Assembly: GCF_009720365.1 (NCBI RefSeq)
Contig: NZ_WBZD01000048.1
Coordinates: 1-64,000 of the forward strand
DNA: 64,000 nucleotides
Source of the DNA: Catellatospora paridis
Lineage (GTDB): Bacteria; Actinomycetota; Actinomycetes; Mycobacteriales; Micromonosporaceae
Reading direction: 5' to 3'
Position numbers and translations under genes: made by a program. The notes beneath the pieces are model-generated. The model was given only the letters and a program-made list of their open reading frames with translations. It ran no database searches and was not told the origin of the DNA. This document shows, in pieces, positions 25,809 to 35,508 of the stretch. How positions within the stretch are numbered: position 1 is the first letter of the stretch; each line of letters begins with the position of its first letter.

Positions 25809-27459
25809 TCAGCGCCGCGTCGCGGCGTAGCGCTCGCGCCACAACTTCACGAGAAACCCCAGGTCATCGCGGCGCGCATGATCGGCGGCCACGCCGCCCG
25901 GGTTGGCCCCGTGGACCGTCTCCGCGAGCGGGTCGGCACCCGCGTCGAGCAGGGCACGGATCAGCACGGTGTCGCCGCCGTTCATGACGGCCACGTACAG
26001 CGGGGTGCCGGCCGATGCGGTCGGGGGTGTCCACGGGCAGCCCGGCAGCGTCCAGCAGCGGCAGCAGCCGCGCGTGGTCGACCCACATCGCCATGTGTCG
26101 CAGTGACCAGCCGCTGCCGTCGCGCATCAGCGGATCGACCACGCCCCTGGCCAGGCCGTCGAGCAGCCAGTCGGTGTCACCGTCGAGCACGCGCTCGCGC
26201 ACCCGGGTGCGCTGGGCGGCCAGGGCCTTCGGCAGCCGGCCGACCCCGGTCAGCCAGGTGTCGCGTACCGCGAAGCAACCCGCGCCCGGCCCGCCCAGCA
26301 CGCGCATTGTCTGCTCCCGGCGCAGTTCGTCGGCATCGTGGTCGTGCAGCCGCAGCGCCCCGTCCCGCACGCTCACGACATGCCACTCGCCCCGGCAGCG
26401 CACCCGGACCGGTGCACCGGGCTCACCCGCCGCCGGTTCCGGTGCGCGCCCGACCGACCGGCGCGGGCCCGCCTGCGGCATAGCCGGGAACAGGGCGGCG
26501 CGCAGCAGCGGGTGCAGCTCGGCAGGGGTCAGCAGCCCGGCGTGGAGCAGGGCCAGGTCGGCCGGAACGGGGCCGCTCGCGACCTGCGGCGGGCCCTCGT
26601 TGTACTCGTGCGGGTCGGACTCCGCCGCGACCAGCTCGTCGCCGACGCTCACGTTGAGATGTGCCCCGAACAGCGTGTCCACCCGCTCGGCGGGAAACCG
26701 TGGGCGCTGCGCGAACGTCGTGGCGGCGGCGCGGATCTCGTCGGCGAGCCCGACCGGGCAGGTCGGCCCGGCGGAGCCGCGCTGCAGCGCCTTGGTGCCG
26801 GTGAACGGGATCTCGATGCCGCAGGCGCGCCAGGCGGCGGTGTACTCGCCCGCGGCCAGCATCAGGTAGACGCGTTCGGTCGCGGCCGCCGCGTCGTCGC
26901 CGATGCCGAGCGCGGACCAGGGCAGCGGCGAGCCGTCCGGCGCGAGCAGCGGCGGGCGGTCCGCCGAGCAGCCCCACGCGGCCCGCAACGCCGAGGTCTC
27001 GCGCACGTCCCAGGTGTGGCGCGGTGCGACATACCAGCGGTGGTCGTTCAGCTCGCTGAGCGTCACGACCGTCAGCCGGAGCCGTTGCGGGCCGGTCGGC
27101 GACAGCGGCAGGCGCACCCGGATCAGCGGGGTGCCGTGGTCCACGGCACGCGGCGCGAGCACGGCGCTGGTCCGGGCCCGCAGCGTGGTCATCCCGCCCT
27201 GATGCCGCGGCAGGTGCCAGAGCAGCAGGTCCAGGGCCAGGTGGTGCAGGTCCTCGTCGACGGCGACGGCGGCTTCCGTGCCGAACCGGTGCCGGACCTT
27301 GTCGAGATCCAGGTCGACGTCGGTGTCGGCGAAGGCCGCGGCCGCGCGCCAGTCACCAACCGCGCGGGCGTCCGCCGCCGCCGCGACCACGGCTGGTGAG
27401 TGCATCTGCGCGCGGATACGCCGCCACTGCGTCAGGTCGCCGCGCAGCAGCGTGATCAT
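25809..27459 (-). pseudogene. Frame-disrupted ankyrin-repeat-type protein
   Basis: The frame opening at ATG 27459 (GGAGGT upstream) runs about 480 residues through an unknown N-terminal domain into ankyrin-like text (WSLRHMAMWVDHARLLPLLD). It then leaves the repeat near 26006-26013 and drifts into Arg-rich nonsense ending at 25864. A one-base shift there restores TPLYVAVMNGGDTVLIRALL and then DAGADP, a clear ankyrin repeat, which continues to the stop at 25809-25811. One extra C in the CGGCACCCC tract (minus strand) explains it. This is either a sequencing error or a young pseudogene. Function unknown. It lies 21 nt downstream of a tRNA-like gene on the same strand. Confidence 0.7.
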
Positions 27460-27480
27460 GCACACCTCCGGGACGGTGGG

Positions 27481-27557
27481 TGGCAGGCCGGCCGGATTCG
27501 AACCGGCGTCCTCCAACTGCGCGAAGTGGCGCGACGACCTCTGCGCTACGGCCTGCC
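27481..27557 (-). tRNA. tRNA-like gene with non-canonical anticodon arm
   Basis: On the minus strand the acceptor CAGGCCG (27555-27549) pairs with CGGCCTG (27490-27484). TA follows at positions 8-9. The D stem is GCGC/GCGC (27546-27543 with 27532-27529) around a 10-nt loop with GG. The T arm is GCCGG-TTCGAAT-CCGGC (27507-27491). The 3' end reads CCA. The acceptor can extend to 9 bp (GGCAGGCCG/CGGCCTGCC). The 21-nt anticodon region (27528-27508) forms no 5-bp stem with a 7-nt loop containing U33; the best stem is CTTC/GGAG with an 8-nt loop. No anticodon is assigned. A TACGCT -10 box lies at 27569-27564. Confidence 0.6.
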
Positions 27558-27672
27558 GCCGGGAGCGTACCCAGCGACTCCGACAGCGGACGCGGGTGCG
27601 TGGGATGTGACCGGCACGCCTAAGGTGTCCCCTGTTCGCGAATCAGGTTCGCACCTCGGGCATCGGAAGGTC

Positions 27673-29673
27673 ATGAGCAGCCACACCACCACCGGCAAGG
27701 CAGTCGAGTACGCCATTCCCGCCGTCGTCGACAGCCCCGCCGGGGCGCACCCGCCCGCAGGCCGGCTCGGCGGCTGGCTGCTGCAGCACCGCGTGCAGCC
27801 GGTCGGTCCTGAGGCCGACGAGAGCCACGCCAAGCCGCAGTCCTGGTGGAAGGTGATGTGCCTGACCGGCGTCGACTACTTCTCCACCCTGGCCTACCTG
27901 CCCGCAATCGCGGCGACCGCGGCCGGCGCGCTGTCACCGCTGGCGACGCTGCTGATCGTGGCGTTGACGCTGCTGGGCATGCTGCCGATGTACCGGCGGG
28001 TGGCCAAGGAGAGCCCGCACGGGCAGGGTTCGGTGGCGATGCTGGAGGATCTGCTGCCGTTCTGGCGGGGTAAGGCGTTCGTGCTGGTGCTGCTCGGTTT
28101 CGTGGCCACGTCGTGGATCATCACGATCACCCTGTCAGCCGCCGACGCGTCGGTGCACCTGCTGGAGAACCCCCTGGCTCCGCACTTCCTGGAGGGCCAC
28201 GCGGTCACCATCACGGTGGTCCTGCTGCTGATCCTGGGCGGGGTGTTCCTGCTCGGTTTCAGCGAGGCCGTCGGGGTCGCGATCCCGCTGGTTGCGGTGT
28301 TCCTGGGTCTCAACGCGGTGATCGCGGTGTATGGGCTGGTCGAGGTGTTCACCACGCCGGGGGCGTGGTCGGGTTGGACCGGCGCGCTGACCAGCGGCGG
28401 GGGCGGGTTCGGTGGGATGCTCGGCCCGGCGGTGCTGGCGTTCCCGCTGCTGGTGCTGGGCCTGTCCGGTTTCGAGACCGGAGTGAGCATGATGCCTCTG
28501 GTCGCCGCCGACGGGCAGGATGGCCGTGCCCGGATGGCGTCGCGGGTGCGCAACACCCGCAAGCTGCTGACCGTCGCCGCGCTGATCATGTCGGTTTACC
28601 TGCTGCTGACGAGCTTCGTCACGACGGTGCTGATCCCGGCGGAGCAGTTCGAGCCCGGCGGGGCGGCCAACGGCCGGGCCTTGGCGTATCTCGCGCACGA
28701 GCACCTGGGTGAGGGCTTCGGCACCGTCTACGACATCAGCACCATCCTGATCCTGTGGTTCGCGGGCGCGTCGGCGATGGCGGGCCTGGTCAACATCGTG
28801 CCGCGGTACCTGCCGTCGTACGGCATGGCGCCGGAGTGGGCGCGGGCGGTCCGTCCCGTGGTGCTGGTCTACACGGTCGTTTGTGTCGGGGTGACCATCG
28901 CCTTCGGCGCCGACGTGGAGGCCCAGGCCGGGGCTTACGCGACCGGCATCCTGGCGATGATGGTGTCGGGCAGTGTCGCGGTCACCATCTCCGCCGCCCG
29001 CTACCGCCGCAAGTGGGCGGCCGCCGGGTTCGCGGTGCTCACCCTGGTCCTGCTGTACGCCCTCGGCGAGAACATCCGGGAGAAGCCCGACGGGATCGCG
29101 ATCTCCGCGATGTTCATCGCCGCCATCGTGGTGATCTCGCTGATCTCCCGGGCCGCGCGGACCACCGAGCTGCGCGTCAAGCACATCGAGTTCGACACCC
29201 GCGCGCGGCAGTTCGTCACCGACTCGATCGCCCACGACGGTGCCCTGAACCTGATCGCCAACCGCCGCCAGGCGGGCGACGTCGCGGAGTATTCCGCCAA
29301 GGAGCGCGAGCAGCGCGGCATGAACCCGGTCCCGGGCCGCGCCGACGTGCTGTTCCTGGAGATCGACGTGGTGGACCCGTCGGCGTTCTCCGACGTACTG
29401 CAGGTCACCGGCGTGCAGGTCGGCGAGCACCGGGTGTTGCGCGCGTCGGCCCCGGCCGCGCCGAACGCCATCGCGGCGATCCTGCTCGCGCTGCGTGACA
29501 CGACCGGGGTGCGCCCGCACTGCTACTTCGAGTGGTCGGAGGGCTCCCCGCTGACCCACCTGCTGCGCTACCTGTTCCTCGGGCGCGGGGACACCCCGCC
29601 GGTCGTCCGGGAGATCCTGCGCGAGCGCGACGCCGACCCGGCCCGGCGGCCGGGCATCCACGTCGGCGGCTGA
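27673..29673 (+). CDS. APC-superfamily amino acid transporter
   Basis: A 666-residue membrane protein with about 12 hydrophobic helices and a long soluble C-terminal tail (about 510-666). The signature start of the core is [20 protein letters not shown], characteristic of actinobacterial amino acid permeases of the APC superfamily. Later segments include [15 protein letters not shown] and [18 protein letters not shown] with GGAAGG just upstream; a possible -10 TAAGGT lies at 27621-27626. The C-terminal cytosolic domain ([20 protein letters not shown]) is conserved in this subfamily and may be regulatory. The transported solute is not shown by the sequence. Confidence 0.82.
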   Translation: MSSHTTTGKAVEYAIPAVVDSPAGAHPPAGRLGGWLLQHRVQPVGPEADESHAKPQSWWKVMCLTGVDYFSTLAYLPAIAATAAGALSPLATLLIVALTLLGMLPMYRRVAKESPHGQGSVAMLEDLLPFWRGKAFVLVLLGFVATSWIITITLSAADASVHLLENPLAPHFLEGHAVTITVVLLLILGGVFLLGFSEAVGVAIPLVAVFLGLNAVIAVYGLVEVFTTPGAWSGWTGALTSGGGGFGGMLGPAVLAFPLLVLGLSGFETGVSMMPLVAADGQDGRARMASRVRNTRKLLTVAALIMSVYLLLTSFVTTVLIPAEQFEPGGAANGRALAYLAHEHLGEGFGTVYDISTILILWFAGASAMAGLVNIVPRYLPSYGMAPEWARAVRPVVLVYTVVCVGVTIAFGADVEAQAGAYATGILAMMVSGSVAVTISAARYRRKWAAAGFAVLTLVLLYALGENIREKPDGIAISAMFIAAIVVISLISRAARTTELRVKHIEFDTRARQFVTDSIAHDGALNLIANRRQAGDVAEYSAKEREQRGMNPVPGRADVLFLEIDVVDPSAFSDVLQVTGVQVGEHRVLRASAPAAPNAIAAILLALRDTTGVRPHCYFEWSEGSPLTHLLRYLFLGRGDTPPVVREILRERDADPARRPGIHVGG

Positions 29674-29713
29674 CCTCGCCCACCGGGGGGCGCGCCCGTG
29701 CGGGCGCGTGTGC

Positions 29714-29719
29714 TACAAA
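29714..29719 (+). promoter_or_regulatory. -10 box TACAAA for a leaderless STAS transcript
   Basis: TACAAA ends 7 nt before GTG 29727, and no Shine-Dalgarno sequence is present. The spacing predicts transcription starting at the start codon. Confidence 0.4.
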
Positions 29720-29726
29720 GCTTCGC

Positions 29727-30062
29727 GTGAGCCTGCCACCACCCCAGCTGAGCCACCACGTCGTCGCGTCGGACGGCGTGGTGCGCGTCGCGCTGGCCGG
29801 TGAGGTCGACCTGGCCGTGGCGGACGACCTGCACCACTGGCTGGCCACGGCGGCGGCCGAGCACCCCGGCCTGCCGGTCGAGGTGGACATGACCTCGGTG
29901 ACGTTCATCGACTCGTCCGGCATCCGGGCGTTCGTGCGGGCCCGCAACGACGCCGTCGGCGCGGGACGGGGCCTGCGCCTGGTCAACACGGCCGGGATGG
30001 CGCTGCGCGTGCTGCAGGTGGCCGGGGTGTACGCGCACCTCAGCGGCGAACCACTGGACTGA
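29727..30062 (+). CDS. STAS-domain anti-sigma factor antagonist
   Basis: A 111-residue SpoIIAA/RsbV-type protein. The conserved phosphorylation loop reads TFIDSSGIRAFVRARN, with the Ser target in DSSG. It would bind and neutralise an anti-sigma kinase when dephosphorylated, freeing an alternative sigma factor. The next gene encodes a kinase-type anti-sigma protein, a likely partner. The start is GTG 29727, supported by the position of the -10 box. Confidence 0.87.
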   Translation: MSLPPPQLSHHVVASDGVVRVALAGEVDLAVADDLHHWLATAAAEHPGLPVEVDMTSVTFIDSSGIRAFVRARNDAVGAGRGLRLVNTAGMALRVLQVAGVYAHLSGEPLD

Positions 30063-30121
30063 CCCCGAGCCTTCGCGCAGGTCTTGATCGTGAGCCGAGT
30101 CGGTTTCACGTGCCTGTGTTA

Positions 30122-30146
30122 GGTTGGGCGCACGCGTCAGGGGTAC
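30122..30146 (+). promoter_or_regulatory. Sigma-B-type stress promoter
   Basis: GGTT (30122-30125), 15 nt, then GGGTAC (30141-30146) fits the actinomycete stress-sigma consensus GNNT-N14-16-GGGTAY. It stands just upstream of the anti-sigma gene, as expected for feedback control. Confidence 0.42.
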
Positions 30147-30188
30147 CTGCCTGACGTGCGGGGAGGCCAGGATGCGGAAGCAGGTGTC

Positions 30189-31136
30189 GTGAGAACGGGC
30201 GCGGCCGCAGACCATCGCGGCTTCTTCCACGAGACGGCGTTCTACGCATCCGACGACGAGTTCCTCTCCGTCGTCGTGCCCTTCCTCCGGGACGGGGTGG
30301 CCGCGGGCGAGCCCACGCTCGCCGTCTTCGCGCAACCCCAGGAGCGGCTCGTCCGGGTTGCCATGGGCGCCGACTGCGGGGTGACCTTCATCCACGGCGA
30401 CGCGCATTACCAGCGCCCGGCCACCGCGATCAAGCAGTACCGGGAGATGCTCGCCGAGCACGTGGCTGCCGGAGCCGCGCAGATCCGGGTCGCGGGCGAC
30501 GTGCCGCATCCGGGGGTGGGCGTGCCGTGGGAGTGGTGGGCGCGCTACGAGGCCGCGGTGAACCACGCATACGACGACTTCCCGATGTGGGGGCTGTGCC
30601 CGTACGACACCCGGAACACGCCGGACGAGGTGCTCGACTTCGTACGGCGGACCCACGCGCACATCGCGACGCCGCTCGGCCACACCGCCAACCTCGCCTT
30701 CCAGGATCCGTTCGTGCTGGCGGCCGGGGTGACGCCGTGGCGCGACCCGCTGGAGGACACCCCGCCCGCGATCGAGCTGGGCGGGCCGACGACGGCGCAG
30801 GCCCGCGGTGCCGTCGTCGCGTTGCAGGCGACCGCCGGCCTGCCCGACGACGACCTCAGCGGCCTGCTGCTGGCGATCACCGAGACGGTCACGAACGCGA
30901 TCCTGCACGGGCGGCCGCCGGTGCTGCTGCGGATGTGGGCCGCGCCGGGCCGCATCGTGGTCACGGTGACCGATCACGGTCCCGGCCCAACCGACCCGCT
31001 CGTCGGCCTGGTGCCCGGCGCGAGCCCGGGCGGGTGGGGCCTGTGGCTGGCCCACCAGGTCTGCGCGTACGTCTCCCTGCAGCGTGCGCCGGACGGGTTC
31101 ACGGTACGGCTGCTCGGCGGGCAGCTGCCCGGCTGA
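30189..31136 (+). CDS. RsbA-type anti-sigma regulator (MEDS + histidine-kinase-like ATPase)
   Basis: A 315-residue two-domain protein. The N-terminal MEDS sensory domain (GFFHETAFYASDDEFLSVVV, then PFLRDGVAAGEPTLAVF, later WARYEAAVNHAYDDFPMWGL) is followed by a C-terminal HATPase_c domain with N-box ITETVTNAILHG, DHGPGPTDP and GGWGLWLAHQ. It lacks a phospho-accepting His domain, so it is a Ser-kinase-type anti-sigma protein, probably partnered with the STAS protein upstream. Start uncertain: GTG 30189 is chosen; GTG 30156 is in frame but lies in a region with no conserved sequence. Confidence 0.82.
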   Translation: MRTGAAADHRGFFHETAFYASDDEFLSVVVPFLRDGVAAGEPTLAVFAQPQERLVRVAMGADCGVTFIHGDAHYQRPATAIKQYREMLAEHVAAGAAQIRVAGDVPHPGVGVPWEWWARYEAAVNHAYDDFPMWGLCPYDTRNTPDEVLDFVRRTHAHIATPLGHTANLAFQDPFVLAAGVTPWRDPLEDTPPAIELGGPTTAQARGAVVALQATAGLPDDDLSGLLLAITETVTNAILHGRPPVLLRMWAAPGRIVVTVTDHGPGPTDPLVGLVPGASPGGWGLWLAHQVCAYVSLQRAPDGFTVRLLGGQLPG

Positions 31137-31351
31137 GCAGCGCGGCAACGGCCCGTTGGAGATCATCGACCGTGCCCGCTCACGGGACGCGCGTCGCCGT
31201 GGCTGGTGCTCGGCGGCACCCTGGGCGACAATCTTGCGGTAGGGAGCCCCGTCGATCCGGGCGGCGCGGTTCCCGGCGACCCGGGCGACCCGGGGCCCGG
31301 CGGTGACGGGTCCGGCCGCCCGCCCCGTCCCCATACCTCAGGAGCAGCTTC

Positions 31352-33019
31352 GTGTCCGATGTCGACGTCGAACCGGTGACCACGAGCCCGGAGGACGCCC
31401 CAGAGCCCGCCGCCCAGCCCGCCGCGCCGTGGTGGCGCGAGCGGCTGCCGCACCTGCTGCTGGGCGCTCTGCTGCTGGTGATGGCCTGGTTCACCGTCGC
31501 GCAGGGCCGCTTCCACGGCCGCACCTACGACGAGTACATGCAGGACGACTACGGCGCGCGGGTGCTGAAGTTCTACCTGTCCGGCACTGCCGACCGCTCG
31601 TTCCTGGACTTCCCGGACTACCTCTACATGCCGCAGCACGGTGCCGGGTTCGAGCTGATCGTGGCGTTCTTCCAGCACCTGTCCGGCGAGATCTGGAACA
31701 CCCGCACCATCGTCAACGGGCTGTTCGGCGTGCTCGGCATGCTGGTCACCGCGCTGGCGGCCCGGGAGCTGGCCGGTCGCGGCCGGCTCGGCGCGTGGGC
31801 GGGCCTGGCCGCCGCGGTCGGCCTCGCGCTCTACCCGCGCTACACCGGCCAGATGATGAACAACTCCAAGGACATCCCGCTGGCCGTGGCGATGGTGCTG
31901 GTGCTGTGGCTGGTGCTGCGGCTCATGCGGCGCTGGTCGCAGCCGAACCGCCGGTTCGAGGTGCTGGAGCTGGCCGCGGTCGGCGCGGCGATCGGTTTCG
32001 CCGGTTCCATCCGGGTCAACGCCCTGCTGTGGTTCGGGCTGCTGGCGCTCGTCGGGCTCGGCTTCTGGGTGCGGCACGGCTACAAGCTGCGCGGGGCGGC
32101 GCTGCGCACCGAGGTGACCAACCAGTTCACCGCGATGCTCGCCATCGGCACCACGGCGTACCTGGTGATGTCGCTGTTCTGGCCGTTCCTGCTGACCAAC
32201 CCGGTCGACGGGCTGATGTCGTCGGTCGAGTCGATGGCCAAGTACGACTGGGACAACGAGATCCTGTTCGGCGGCGAGATGGTCCGCTCCACGCAGTTGC
32301 CCTGGTACTACGCCCCCTGGTGGCTGGTGATCGGCTCCCCGCTGCCCGTGGTCGCGCTGACCGTCGCCGCCGCGGTGGCCGCGGTCGTGGCACTGGTCCG
32401 GCGGCAGCGGCTGGACGGGCGGATGCTGCTCGTCGGCGCGTACATCCTGGTCCCGCTCGCCCTGATCATCGGCGCGCACTCGACGCTCTACAACAGCCTG
32501 CGCCAGTTCCTGTTCGTGGCGCCCGGCATGATCGTGCTGGCCGCGGTGCTGCTGGTGCGCTGGGCGCGGGGGTCGTTCGACTCCGGGCGCACGGCGCTGG
32601 CCTGGGCGCTGATCGGCGCGGCCGTGCTCGGCCAGGGCGAGGCCCTGTACGCCTCCGCCCGCATCTACCCGTACGAGTACTCCTACTTCAGCCCGCTGGC
32701 CGGCGGCTACACCACGGCCCGGCATGACTACGAGAGCACCTACTACGGCTCCTGCACCCGCGCCGCGGCGGCCTGGCTGGGGGAGAACTACCGCCAGTTC
32801 ACCGACGACCCGGCCCCGACGTTCCGCGACGAGCACCAGTGGAACTCGCTGGCCGAGGTCGACCTGCCGGACAACTTCGTCTCGGTCGGCGACGGCGACC
32901 CGTTCTTCCGGATCACCACCAGCCAGGCCGGTGCCGGCTACCGCGAGGTGCACGCGGTCATGGTCGAGGGCGAGCCGGTGTGCCGGGTCTCCATGAAGGA
33001 GTATGCGGGAGTCTCGTGA
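31352..33019 (+). CDS. GT-C-type membrane glycosyltransferase
   Basis: A 555-residue integral membrane protein with about 10-11 helices. The first extracytoplasmic loop has TYDEYMQDDYG, the Asp/Glu acidic motif of dolichyl/polyprenyl-phosphate sugar transferases (PMT/ArnT, GT-C fold). A Pro/Ala/Glu-rich cytosolic N-terminus precedes helix 1, and a soluble C-terminal domain of about 100 residues follows the last helix. GTG start with AGGAGC 6 nt upstream. It probably transfers a sugar from a polyprenyl phosphate donor to a cell-envelope acceptor. The sugar and acceptor are unknown. Confidence 0.82.
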   Translation: MSDVDVEPVTTSPEDAPEPAAQPAAPWWRERLPHLLLGALLLVMAWFTVAQGRFHGRTYDEYMQDDYGARVLKFYLSGTADRSFLDFPDYLYMPQHGAGFELIVAFFQHLSGEIWNTRTIVNGLFGVLGMLVTALAARELAGRGRLGAWAGLAAAVGLALYPRYTGQMMNNSKDIPLAVAMVLVLWLVLRLMRRWSQPNRRFEVLELAAVGAAIGFAGSIRVNALLWFGLLALVGLGFWVRHGYKLRGAALRTEVTNQFTAMLAIGTTAYLVMSLFWPFLLTNPVDGLMSSVESMAKYDWDNEILFGGEMVRSTQLPWYYAPWWLVIGSPLPVVALTVAAAVAAVVALVRRQRLDGRMLLVGAYILVPLALIIGAHSTLYNSLRQFLFVAPGMIVLAAVLLVRWARGSFDSGRTALAWALIGAAVLGQGEALYASARIYPYEYSYFSPLAGGYTTARHDYESTYYGSCTRAAAAWLGENYRQFTDDPAPTFRDEHQWNSLAEVDLPDNFVSVGDGDPFFRITTSQAGAGYREVHAVMVEGEPVCRVSMKEYAGVS

Positions 33020-33057
33020 CCGGTTAAGGGGCAGCCGGCGCGGGGTATCGCGGCGGC

Positions 33058-33966
33058 ATGACCCTCAACGAGAACGCGGACATCGATACCAGCCAGGTGA
33101 CCGACGCCCGGGGATCCGGGGGCGGCGGTCGCGGTGGCGGACTCGGCGGCATCCCGATCCCGGTCGGCGGCGGCATCGTCGGCACGTTGATCGTGATCGG
33201 GCTGGCGCTGGTGGGCACGTTCCTCGGCCCGCAGATGTTCGGCGGCGACGACGGCGGGCCGGGCGTCAGCGAGACCTGCTCGACGGCGAACCCGGACCGC
33301 CTGGACAACGCCGAGTGCCGCAACGCGCTGTACATCAACTCGATCCAGGCCTACTGGCGCGAGGCGCTGCCGCAGACGTTCGGCGAGCAGTATCAGCAGA
33401 CCGACACGGTGTTCTTCTCGCAGGCGGTGAACACCGGCTGCGGTCCGGCCGACAGCGGGGTGGGCCCGTTCTACTGCCCGCCGGACCAGATGGTGTACAT
33501 CGACCTGTCGTTCTACGACGAGCTGGCCACACGCTTCGGCGCGGACGGGCAGTTCGCCCAGCCGTACGTGCTGGCCCACGAGTACGGCCACCATCTGCAG
33601 AACCTGCTGGGCATCTCGACGGACGTGCAGCGGCAGTCCGAGCGCGACCCGGGCGCGGCCAACGCGCTGTCGGTGAAGCTGGAGCTGCAGGCCGACTGCC
33701 TGGCGGGGGTGTGGGCCAAGCACGCCATCGAGACCAAGGACGCCAAGGGCACCCCGATCTTCAAGTCGCTGACCCAGCAGGACATCGACCAGGCCTTGGA
33801 GGCGGCGGCCGCGATCGGCGACGACAAGATCCAGGAGAGGTCGGGCGGTCCGGTCGACGAGTCGCAGTTCACCCACGGCACCGCCAAGCAGCGCAGCGAC
33901 TGGTTCAACACCGGCTACCGCAGCGGCGACGGCCGCCAGTGCGACACCTTCAGCAAGGGCGTCTGA
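33058..33966 (+). CDS. Neutral zinc metallopeptidase (YpfJ family)
   Basis: A 302-residue membrane-anchored peptidase: a Gly-rich cytosolic segment, one helix (about 35-58), then an external catalytic domain. The zinc motif H174-E175-Y-G-H178 lies in AHEYGHHLQNLLG, with the downstream ELQADCLAGVWAKHA typical of the family. Two Cys pairs (SETCSTAN, FYCPPDQ) may form disulfides. The Shine-Dalgarno sequence is weak. The YpfJ family's physiological substrate is not known to me. Confidence 0.88.
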   Translation: MTLNENADIDTSQVTDARGSGGGGRGGGLGGIPIPVGGGIVGTLIVIGLALVGTFLGPQMFGGDDGGPGVSETCSTANPDRLDNAECRNALYINSIQAYWREALPQTFGEQYQQTDTVFFSQAVNTGCGPADSGVGPFYCPPDQMVYIDLSFYDELATRFGADGQFAQPYVLAHEYGHHLQNLLGISTDVQRQSERDPGAANALSVKLELQADCLAGVWAKHAIETKDAKGTPIFKSLTQQDIDQALEAAAAIGDDKIQERSGGPVDESQFTHGTAKQRSDWFNTGYRSGDGRQCDTFSKGV

Positions 33967-34037
33967 CCCCCGGCCCGCGGCCGCGATGAGGGCGTGCCGG
34001 GTCCGGGAGGTGCCAGGTCCCGGACCCGGTCGACGGC

Positions 34038-34066
34038 TTGCCGTTCCAGTAAACGGTTCCTATAGT
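34038..34066 (+). promoter_or_regulatory. Sigma-70-type promoter with embedded inverted repeat
   Basis: TTGCCG (34038-34043), 17 nt, TATAGT (34061-34066): a near-ideal housekeeping promoter for the oxidoreductase gene. Within the spacer CCGTT-CCAGTA-AACGG forms a 5-bp inverted repeat, a candidate operator. Confidence 0.65.
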
Positions 34067-34107
34067 GGCCGGGACCGGGAACTGATCTTCGGGGCGGGAG
34101 AGTCGTC

Positions 34108-35382
34108 GTGAACCCTGTGCGCCTGGCGCTGATCGGCGCGGGTGACCGCGGCAACGCGTACGCCCGCTGGGCCCTGGCCCATCCCGACCGGGCGCGGTTC
34201 GTCGCCGTCGCCGAGCCCGACCCGGACCGGCGCGCCCGCTTCGCCGCGGCTCACGGCATCGACCCGGCCGCGCGGCACGACGGCTGGCAGGAGCTGCTGG
34301 CCGACGGTGACCTCGCCGTCGACGCGGTCGTCATCGCGACCCAGGACTCCGGGCACGCCGACCCGGCCGTGGCCGCCGCCCGGCGCGGGCTGCACATCAT
34401 GCTGGAGAAGCCGCTCGCGCCCACCCCGCAGGAGTGCGTGCGCATCGTCGACGCGGTACGCGAGGCCGACGTGATGCTCGCCGTGTGCCACGTGCTGCGC
34501 TATGCCCCGTACACCCGGCTGGTCAAGCACCTGATCGACGCCGGCGCGATCGGCGACGTCGTGTCGGTGCAGCACCACGAGCCGGTCGGCTTCTGGCACC
34601 AGGCGCACTCGTTCGTGCGCGGCAACTGGCGGCGCGAGGACCTGTCCAGCTTCATGCTGCTGGCCAAGTCCTGCCACGACATGGACTGGCTGCAGCACAT
34701 CGTGGGCCGCGACATCGTCCGGGTGTCCAGCTTCGGCGGGCTGCGCCACTTCCGCCCCGAGAACCGCCCGGCCGACGCCGCCGACCGGTGCCTGGACTGC
34801 GCCGTCGAGCCCGACTGCCCGTACTCGGCCCCCCGCCTCTACCGCGACCGGCTGGCGCGCGGCGAGCACGGCTGGCCGCTGTCCGTGGTGACCCCGGTCT
34901 TCACCGAGCAGGCGCTGACCGCGGCCCTGCGCGAAGGACCCTACGGCCGCTGCGTGTACGCCTGCGACAACGACGTCGTCGACCACCAGGTGGTGGCGAT
35001 GGAGTTCGACGGCGGGGTGACCGCGTCGTTCACCATGAACGCCTTCAACACCGGCGGGCACCGGCGCACCCGCGTCTTCGGCACCCGCGGCGAGCTGGTC
35101 TGCGACGCCGTCAGCGTGACCGTGCACGACTTCACCACCGGCACGGCGACCAGCCACGACCCGCAGACCGCGGGCGGCGCGGACGCCGCCGGCGGGCACG
35201 GCGGCGGCGACGCCGGGCTGATGGACGCGTTCACCGCCGCAGTGGCCACCGGCGACCGGGCGCGCATCCTGTCCGGCCCGGCGCAGACCCTCAACTCGCA
35301 CCTGGCCACGTTCGCCGCCGAGCAGGCCCGGCACGAGGGCACCGTGGTCACCGTCGCCCGGCCGGGCGCGCTCGCCGGCTGA
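34108..35382 (+). CDS. Gfo/Idh/MocA-family oxidoreductase
   Basis: A 424-residue NAD(P)-dependent sugar-type dehydrogenase. The N-terminal Rossmann motif is LALIGAGDRGNAYARW, the lysine motif is MLEKPLAPT, and the active-site region is FMLLAKSCHDMDWLQHIVG. A Cys-rich insertion (RCLDCAVEPDCPYS) is typical of the subfamily acting on inositol- or amino-sugar-like substrates. GTG start with GGAGAG upstream. It follows a strong promoter with a possible operator and precedes an AraC regulator; both could belong to one carbohydrate response. Confidence 0.87.
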   Translation: MNPVRLALIGAGDRGNAYARWALAHPDRARFVAVAEPDPDRRARFAAAHGIDPAARHDGWQELLADGDLAVDAVVIATQDSGHADPAVAAARRGLHIMLEKPLAPTPQECVRIVDAVREADVMLAVCHVLRYAPYTRLVKHLIDAGAIGDVVSVQHHEPVGFWHQAHSFVRGNWRREDLSSFMLLAKSCHDMDWLQHIVGRDIVRVSSFGGLRHFRPENRPADAADRCLDCAVEPDCPYSAPRLYRDRLARGEHGWPLSVVTPVFTEQALTAALREGPYGRCVYACDNDVVDHQVVAMEFDGGVTASFTMNAFNTGGHRRTRVFGTRGELVCDAVSVTVHDFTTGTATSHDPQTAGGADAAGGHGGGDAGLMDAFTAAVATGDRARILSGPAQTLNSHLATFAAEQARHEGTVVTVARPGALAG

Positions 35383-35508
35383 CGCGGTCGTGAACGCGGC
35401 TCAGGTCCTCCTGCCCCGCGGACTGGGCAACACCCCGTTCCCCGGACCCTCGTTTCCTGGTTAGGCGACCGGCACCGAACACCTCGGGACGGGCCGCCGC
35501 ACCAGGGG

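Noticed and set aside
26183-26520. Plus-strand frames across the ankyrin-type gene
   Set aside because: The minus-strand reading has the ribosome site and recognisable repeats; the plus frames are Arg/Ala/Pro-rich shadows.
27481-27557. Selenocysteine tRNA (selC) because of the extended acceptor stem
   Set aside because: No TCA anticodon, no long variable arm and a 5-bp T stem; no selA/selB nearby.
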